DNA of 64,000 nt, taken from assembly GCA_963575745.1 (NCBI GenBank), contig CAUYUJ010014358.1, positions 220,319 through 284,318 on the forward strand. Reading direction: 5' to 3'. Of this stretch, positions 58,120 to 64,000 are shown in pieces (position 1 is the first letter of the stretch; each line of letters starts with the position of its first letter). The stretch is from Prorocentrum cordatum (taxonomy: Eukaryota; Sar; Dinophyceae; Prorocentrales; Prorocentraceae). Both the position numbers and the translations under genes were made by a program. The notes under the pieces were generated by a model. It was given only the letters and a program-made list of their open reading frames with translations. It had not been told where the DNA came from and searched no databases.

Positions 58120-58272
58120 AGTCGGGCGTGTCCCCCTATATGGGGATCTTCGACGAGAAATGAAATATATTCAAAAGATAGCCAAAAATTATAAAAACAA
58201 ATGCTCAAACAATACTCCCCAGACTATTCTTACTATTTTTGAATATTCCCCCTGTAGAGGGACAGGCCCGAC
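58120..58272. mobile_element. MITE, copy 2 (153 bp)
   Basis: Same family as 52404-52589: ends GTCGGGCGTGTCCCCCTATA and, inverted, GTCGGGCCTGTCCCTCTACA; AT-rich interior with CCAGACTATTC; flanked by TA. Its inner arms are more diverged than in copy 1. Confidence 0.85.
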
Positions 58273-58274
58273 TA

Positions 58275-59125
58275 AGACTGGAGATCAGCAATTGCCGCCC
58301 TCAGGGCGTACCTCGAGCATGTGCAGAGCCGAGCTGCCAGCATGCTGGCTCTCGCAAGCTGCTGGCAGGAAGCTGGCGACAGCGGGTGCCGGTAGAGGCG
58401 TGAGCTCCACGGCGGACCTCCTTGGGCCACACGCCGGGTCGGGACCTCTCGACGGGAGGGGCGCGGCTTCGGGGAGCGCTGCCGGGGCCGCAGCCGCTGA
58501 CGGGGCCGCAGCCGCTGACGCTCCCGACCCTGCTGCTGCTCCCCCCGACGCTCCTCCGGATGAGCCTCAGCACGATCGGAGATGGCGTCCAGCCAGCAAG
58601 GCTTTTGGCCCTGCAGCCCGTGCCAGAGTCGGACCTTTGAAGGGCCTTCACCAGTCGAGCCCTCCACGCGAATGCGCCGCACCACGCCCCGCCTACGTGT
58701 GGCGGAGCCTGCCGAGGCCTCCCCGTCACGTGCGGAGGATGCGGCTGCAGGTCGTGCCGCCGAGCGGCGGGATCGGTCGAAGCCTGCAAGAGCAGGATGG
58801 ACCGACCACCGCGCGAGTGACTCAGGCGGGGCCGCGGAGAGGGCTGCACCAGCGTCATACGCGATGACATTCAGCAGCACAGGGACTTTTGGAAAAACAA
58901 GCAAGAAACTTTTAAAACAAGGGATTCCAGATTCTAGGTTGCCACGCAGAGATCGCAGCCCCGAAGCGAAGCAGATAACAAAACTGGGAATTGAAACAAA
59001 CACACGAACCAGACCCGCGAAGCGGCATGAAACAAAACGAGGAACGCCCTGGAACAACAGGGGGAAGATCTGGGGGAGATCTGGAGGGTGTCCTGTGAAA
59101 GATTTGGCGCGGCTGCAAAGAGATA
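58275..59125. other. unassigned; possible decayed coding sequence
   Basis: GC-rich to 58860 with open frames on both strands, neither with a recognisable domain. There is a small direct repeat (GGGGCCGCAGCCGCTGAC, twice, near 58485 and 58503). From 58870 it is AT-richer. I cannot support a gene. Confidence 0.35.
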
Positions 59126-59129
59126 CATC

Positions 59130-61290
59130 TGCATGAATATTTGGCGGAAGATCTGGGGGAGATCTGAGGGAACATCTCAGATATGATATTTGGCGGGAAG
59201 TCTGGAGGAAGGTCTGGAGGGACATCTGAGGGAAGATCCGGTGGAAGATCTGGGCGAAAATCTGGGGAATGTGCTGAGGGAGATTTGGCGGTGTAGTGCG
59301 TCGTACATCTGCGGCAAGATTTGCGGGAAGATTTCGGGAAGATCTGGAGAAAGATCTTAGAGAGAAGATATGGGGAAACACCTGGGGGAAGATCTGGGAG
59401 AAGATCTGGAAGACGATCTGGAGGAAGAACTGGGGGAAGATCAGGATCAATATCTGGGTGAATATAGTGGGGGACCATAGAAAAACTCTGCGGGACAACA
59501 TCGGGAAAGATAAGAGGAAAGATCTGGGTGACGAATTGGAGGAAGATCTGGGGGGAGATCTGGCGGAAGAATCCGGGGAGAGATTTGGGGAAAGATCTCG
59601 GAGAACATCTGGGGTAATATCTGGTGGGAAACCTGGGCGAAGTTCTGGAAGAAGATCTGGGGGACGATCTGGTGGAAGATCTGGAGGAATACTTGGGGGA
59701 AGAACTGGAGGAAGATCTGAAGGGAGATCTGGGGGAAGATCTGGGGGAAGATCCGGGGGAAAATCTGGGGGAAGATCTGGGGGAAGATCTGGAAGATGAT
59801 CTGGAGGAAGATCTGGGGTAAGATCTGGGGAAATACTTGAGAGAAAGATGTGGGGGAAGATCTGGGGGGGAGAGCAGGGGGAAGATCTGGGGGAAGATCT
59901 GGGGAAAGATCAGGGGGAAGACTTGGGGAACGATCTGGAGAAACGTCTGGGGAAGATCTGGGGGAAGATCTGTCGGGAGATCTGGGGAGTGTCCAATGAA
60001 AGATTTGGCGCGGTGATGAAATGATAACTCTGCAGGAATGTTTGGCGGAAGATCTGGGAGAGATCAGAGGGAACATCTCAGATATAGTATTTGGCGGGAA
60101 GTCTGGAGGAAGGTCTGGAGGGACATCTGAGGGAGATCTGGTGGAAGATCTGGAGGCAAGTCAGGGGAATGTGCTGAGGGAGATTTGGCGGTGTAGTGCG
60201 TCGCACATATGCGGCAAGATTTGCGGGGAGATCTCGGGAAGATCTGGCGAAAGATCTGAGGGAGAAGATATGGCGAAACATCTGGGGGAAGATCGTGGTG
60301 AAGATCTGGAGGACGATCTTGAGGGAGGTCTGGGGGAAGATCTGGGGGAAGATCTGGAGGAAGATCTGGGGTAAGATCTGAGAGGCGATCTGGGGGGAGA
60401 TCTGGGAGGAGATCTGAGGGGCGATTTGGGCAAGGATCTGAGGAAGATCTGGAGAAAGATCCAACGGAGAAGAGATGGGTAAAACATCTGGGGGAAGATC
60501 TGGGTGAAGATCTGGAGGACAAGCTGAAGGAAGATCTGGGGAAGATCAGAATCAACATCTGGGTGAATATATGGGGGGGGCATAGAAAAGCTCTGCGGGT
60601 CAACATCGGGAAAGATCAGGGGAAAGATCAGGGTGACGATTTGGAGGAAGATCTGGGGGACGATCTGGGGGAAGATCTTGGGAAACATCCGGAAAGAGAT
60701 TTGGGAAAAGATCTGGGAGGAGATCTGGGGGAAGATCTGGCGGAAGATCTGGGCGAAGATCTGGAGAAAGATCTGGAGGGAGAACTGGGGGAAGATCTGG
60801 GGGAAGATCTGGGGGAAGATCTGGAGGAATATCTGAAGGGAGATCTGGGGGAAGATCTGGGGAAAGATCTGGGGGAAGATCTTGGGGGAGATTTGGGGGA
60901 AGATCTGGGGGAAGATCTGGGGAAGATCTGGGTGAAGATTTGGGGAAAGATCTGGAGGAAAATCTGGGGGAAGATCTGGGGAAAGATCTGGGGGAAAATG
61001 CTGGGGAAGAATCAGGGGGAAGATCTGGGGGGAGATCTGGAGGAAGATTTGGGGGAAGATCTGGGGAAGGATCTGGGAGAAGATTTTGGGAAAGATCTGG
61101 AGGAAGATGTGGGGGAAGATCTGGGGAATATCTGGAGGGAGATCTGGAGGAAGACCTCAAGATCTGCGTGACGATCTGGGAGGAGATCTGGATGAAGAAC
61201 CGCGGGGAGATCAAGGGAAACATCTGGGAGAAGATCTGGGTGAAGACCTGGAGGACAATCTGGAGGAAATCGGGGGGAAGATAACCGTGA
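59130..61290. repeat. GATC-rich satellite (12-bp unit GGAAGATCTGGG) with higher-order repeats
   Basis: Over 2 kb of 10-12-bp units around AGATCTGG. Two longer segments are repeated. The ~195-bp block at 59135-59330 ('GAACATCTCAGATAT', 'GGCGGTGTAGTGCGTCG') recurs at 60034-60228, about 901 bp later. 'AACATCGGGAAAGAT' recurs at 59498 and 60602. Asp/Leu/Gly- or Pro/Asp/Leu-repeat frames are artefacts. Confidence 0.95.
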
Positions 61291-61750
61291 CCATTTTTTA
61301 AACTAGGTTTTCGAGTATCACTCGCGCGACGACGGCAGGGCATGAAACAAAACAGAGAATTTCAAATCTATAATTTTAGAATAAGCTCGCGAGACTGAGT
61401 CCGGGCATGCCGTCCTAGTTTGTTTGACATCCCTGTAGTCATGCTGGCTCCTTACTCCACCTATTTTCAAGCTGAGGAAGACTGACACTTACTTGTGCTG
61501 AATTAGCAGCGTGAGCTGTGTAATCCTGCCGGAGATCTGAAATGCACCTGCAAACGCAGGTCGGCGTACACCCACCGTGCAAGCAACTGATTGGGGAGCA
61601 GAGAGGGCGCTTCCCACAAGACTGACAACCAATGGCGGCGGGTGAGCATTCTTGTAAGACAAAGGCAGCGCTGGGATTGCTCTCAGGACACTTGCAGGCA
61701 CTGCGATAAATTGTCACATCGTCATTTTCCGAGTGTGCCCTGCCTCCATG
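61291..61750. other. no gene recognised
   Basis: Non-repetitive, moderate GC. Checked for tRNA-like or snRNA-like patterns without success. Confidence 0.4.
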
Positions 61751-62244
61751 CCGAGAAGGCAAAACATATCCTCCTCCTGCTTCCGATTGTTGTCCTGCTC
61801 CTTCTCTTCCTGCTCCTCCAGCTACTGATATTCCTCAAGCGACCCTGGCGCCTCATCCTGCTCCTAGGTCCTGCTTCTGCTGCTGCCTCCCCCTTCCACC
61901 GTGACCACCATCATCACCCCAGACATCCAGCAACATGTTTTTCCCAATCCCAACGCGCGGCCCCCAGAAGGTCCCGACACCCCTTCCCACGGGCAGCTCA
62001 ATTGGGGGCGGCTCGCCCGAGCCGCCCCCCCCCCCTTTTACCCGCAGGTGCGGGGTGCCACGCTGCTGCGTAGTAGCCGTCGCCGTCGGCATCGCCATCA
62101 GAGCCATCAACACCGCCCGCCCGCCGGCGCCTCGCGAACGGCCGCGGCGAAGCCGGCCCGCACCCGGGCGCAGCGGTCAGCGGCGTCCGGGCTGGCGTCG
62201 GCGTTCTGCCCGCGCGCGGTGCAAGCAGGCAGCGGACAAAAGGA

Positions 62245-62490
62245 GTCCTTTTCCTCCTCCTCCTCCCCCTCCTCCTCCTCCTCCTCCCCCTCCTCCTCCT
62301 CCTGCTCCTGCTCCTCCTCCTCCTCCGCCTCCTCCACCCCCTCCTCCTCTTCCTCCTGCTCCTCCTCCTCCTCCTCCTCCTCCTCCTCCTCCTCCTCCTC
62401 CCCCCTCCTCCTCTCCTCCTCCTCCTCTCCTCCTCCTCTCCTCCTCCTCCTCCTCCTCCTCCTCCTCCTCCTCCTCCCCCTCCTTCTCCT
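62245..62490. repeat. (TCC)n microsatellite
   Basis: Long TCC array with C-rich and TTCC interruptions. A weaker TCC/TGC stretch precedes at 61765-61900. Confidence 0.95.
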
Positions 62491-62637
62491 CATCACACTC
62501 GTCCTCGCCCCCTCTCGCCTCCTGGCCCTCCTCCCCAGCCTCTCGCGATCCTCCCATGCCTGCCCTTCGTCCTGCGATTGCTTTCCTGCGTCCTTCTCCT
62601 CTACTCCGTTTCCTGTTCTTGATGAATATTCTAGTTT

Positions 62638-62797
62638 CTAAATAAGCGTGGGGGGTACCCCTCCGACGGGGGTCAACCTCGCCTCGTCGTCGCGCCGCGA
62701 CGGGGGTCGGAGCGCCTTTGGAGCGCGGTGGCTGCCCGCGATGGGGGTCGATGTGGGGCTGTCGGCGGAGGTGATTCCCCCCCCGACGCTTATTACG
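62638..62797. repeat. possible foldback, ends AATAAGCGT / ACGCTTATT
   Basis: Left AATAAGCGTGGGGGG...CCTCCGAC and right GTCGGCGGAGG...CCCCCCCGACGCTTATT are roughly inverse. Three copies of GA(C/T)GGGGGTC lie between. The inner arms are diverged, so the call is tentative. Confidence 0.4.
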
Positions 62798-62904
62798 AAA
62801 CTCGGAGTAACTCTTCCCTGTCGCACCACGAGGCCACTCAGAAAGGAGGGACAGGCGTGTCGCCTGAGACTTCCTTACCACTTATGTGCCCCGAGCTTTA
62901 AAGC

Positions 62905-63330
62905 TGAAAGTCGATTCACAGATGGAGGACGGGTCGCTCTCGCCTCAGCGCCGCGCACATGTGTTCAAACATTTGCCAAGAGCTTCACGGATCGAGGGCG
63001 GCTCGTTTTCAAAATGTGGCCCTAGCCTTGGCGCCGCACACATTCGTTTAACCAAATTGCGAGAGCTTCTCGGATTGAGGTCTGTTAGTTTTCAAAATGT
63101 GGCTCTCGCTTGAGCGCCGTGCACATTTGTTCTCAACTTCTGCAATAGCTTCACGGGTTGGGGGCGGTTCCTTTTTTTCAAAACGTGGCTCTAACATTAG
63201 CGTCGCGCGCACTCGTCAACACAATTGCGATACTTTCACGAATTGAGGGCGGGCCACTTCCAAAATGCGACTCTCGCTTTAGCGTCACGCAGCTTCTGTT
63301 TGAACATCTGCACAAGTTTCAAATGTTCTC
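62905..63330 (+). repeat. ~83-bp tandem repeat, about five copies
   Basis: Tandem copies of the dispersed family (TTCACGGATTGAGGGCGG, TTTTCAAAATGTGGCTCTCGC, TTAGCGCCGCGCACA, TTTG). Unit starts lie near 62920, 62986, 63066, 63151 and 63235. Confidence 0.85.
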
Positions 63331-63496
63331 ATGGTTACCGTACCAACAATGATTGTTGGACAGATTCAGGATTGTCAGGGAGCAACTGTTGCGCTGATTC
63401 GCGGTGCTGAAGTCCCAATTATTGTGTTCTGGCACGGTTCAGGATTGAGGCGGCGCACGGTGGCGCAACAGAGCGATCTAGGAGGACACCCATTTC

Positions 63497-63640
63497 ATGG
63501 TCAAGGTTCATGGTTTCAGGGTAAGGTTCATGGTCAAGGTTCATGGTTTCAGGGTAAGGTTCATGGTCAAGGTTCATGGTTTCAGGGTAAGGTCCATGGT
63601 TTCAGGGTAAGGTCCATGGTCAAGATGTCATGGTTTTGTA
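63497..63640 (+). repeat. 33-bp tandem repeat
   Basis: Three to four copies of CATGGTCAAGGTTCATGG plus TTTCAGGGTAAGGTT, then shorter GGTTTCAGGGTAAGGTCCAT units. It reads through in one frame as a repeated HGQGSWFQGKV. With no other protein-like context I treat it as a satellite. Confidence 0.8.
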
Positions 63641-63644
63641 AGGT

Positions 63645-64000
63645 TGACTTTTTCACTATCATGTTACGTGCCACCGTTGAAGGGCCCTTTGGGGAGGAGC
63701 GCTTGAAATATATCTTCGCAACGAGCCCCAACAATGCAACTGCGGCACCGTAATGCATTTGAAATGGAGAGGGGGAATCGGCTCCTCATGCGGACGCGGC
63801 CACTGGGGCTTTCGGTGGAGTCTCCTACGGGGACACGACATGTGTGTGACGGGTGCGCCGACATGGGCGGGGGCCTCCATACTGATCACGAGTCCGACCG
63901 CCCAAGGCGTTTCCTGTATCGAAATCGGCTCCTCTTGCGCATCGTTTCTTCCGATAGGACCTCTCCGGGCGATGCCCCCTCCTCCGTCCTCGGTCTTTCC
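63645..64000. other. no gene recognised
   Basis: Non-repetitive right edge. It contains GCAACTGCGGC at 63739, a chance-like partial match to the transposon 12-mer. Confidence 0.4.

Noticed and set aside
59296-61343. Asp/Leu/Gly and Pro/Asp/Leu repeat proteins
   Set aside because: Direct translation of the 12-bp GATC satellite on both strands.
61440-61760. Small RNA gene in the unique stretch
   Set aside because: No cloverleaf, box elements or Sm-like site could be assembled convincingly.
63735-63752. 12-mer copy outside the transposon (GCAACTGCGGC)
   Set aside because: Only 11 bases match and the first stem base pair is lost; consistent with chance.

Overview
This window is nuclear DNA of a dinoflagellate. 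The best evidence is a full, exact copy of the 22-nt dinoflagellate spliced-leader sequence at 44105-44126. GC-rich composition, many long TCC/GGA microsatellites and the near absence of ordinary host genes fit that. I see no intron-containing host gene, tRNA or rRNA. Almost all coding capacity belongs to mobile elements.

Layout: 1-9.87 kb is microsatellite, satellite-like tandem repeats and foldbacks, with one decayed Pif1-like helicase fragment (1786-1992, minus). A first non-LTR retroelement (LINE-A) runs from about 9.87 to 40.9 kb. It has ORF1 with a zinc ribbon (10069-12441) and ORF2 with, in order, RNase H, apurinic-type endonuclease, reverse transcriptase, C2H2 fingers and a methyltransferase-like domain. 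Four further ORFs follow (35492-38583), then a repetitive 3' region with conserved hairpins. LINE-A is split by a 16,414-bp DNA transposon at 17594-34007. That insert has 27-bp terminal inverted repeats, a TA target duplication, subterminal palindromes, a 127-bp palindrome at almost its exact centre, and six same-strand genes including a 1371-aa pogo/Tc1-type DDE transposase.

The most unusual signal is a dispersed 12-mer found throughout the DNA transposon. On its coding strand it reads CCGCAGTNGCGG, with about 48 copies having N=T and about 20 more having other bases. It lies in coding regions in all three frames and in spacers, always in one orientation, and I found no exact copy elsewhere in the window. 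As RNA it would be a 4-bp GC stem with an AGUN tetraloop.

A second retroelement (LINE-B, 44105 to about 51.99 kb) starts exactly with the spliced leader and lies between TCC microsatellites. It encodes a zinc-finger/coiled-coil ORF1, carrying a one-base shift at a nine-C run, and a 2070-aa ORF2 (endonuclease, reverse transcriptase, RNase H, zinc fingers). From 52 to 64 kb there are two MITEs of one family, a 386-bp tandem repeat, a GATC-rich satellite, diverged duplications and further tandem repeats, without a convincing gene.
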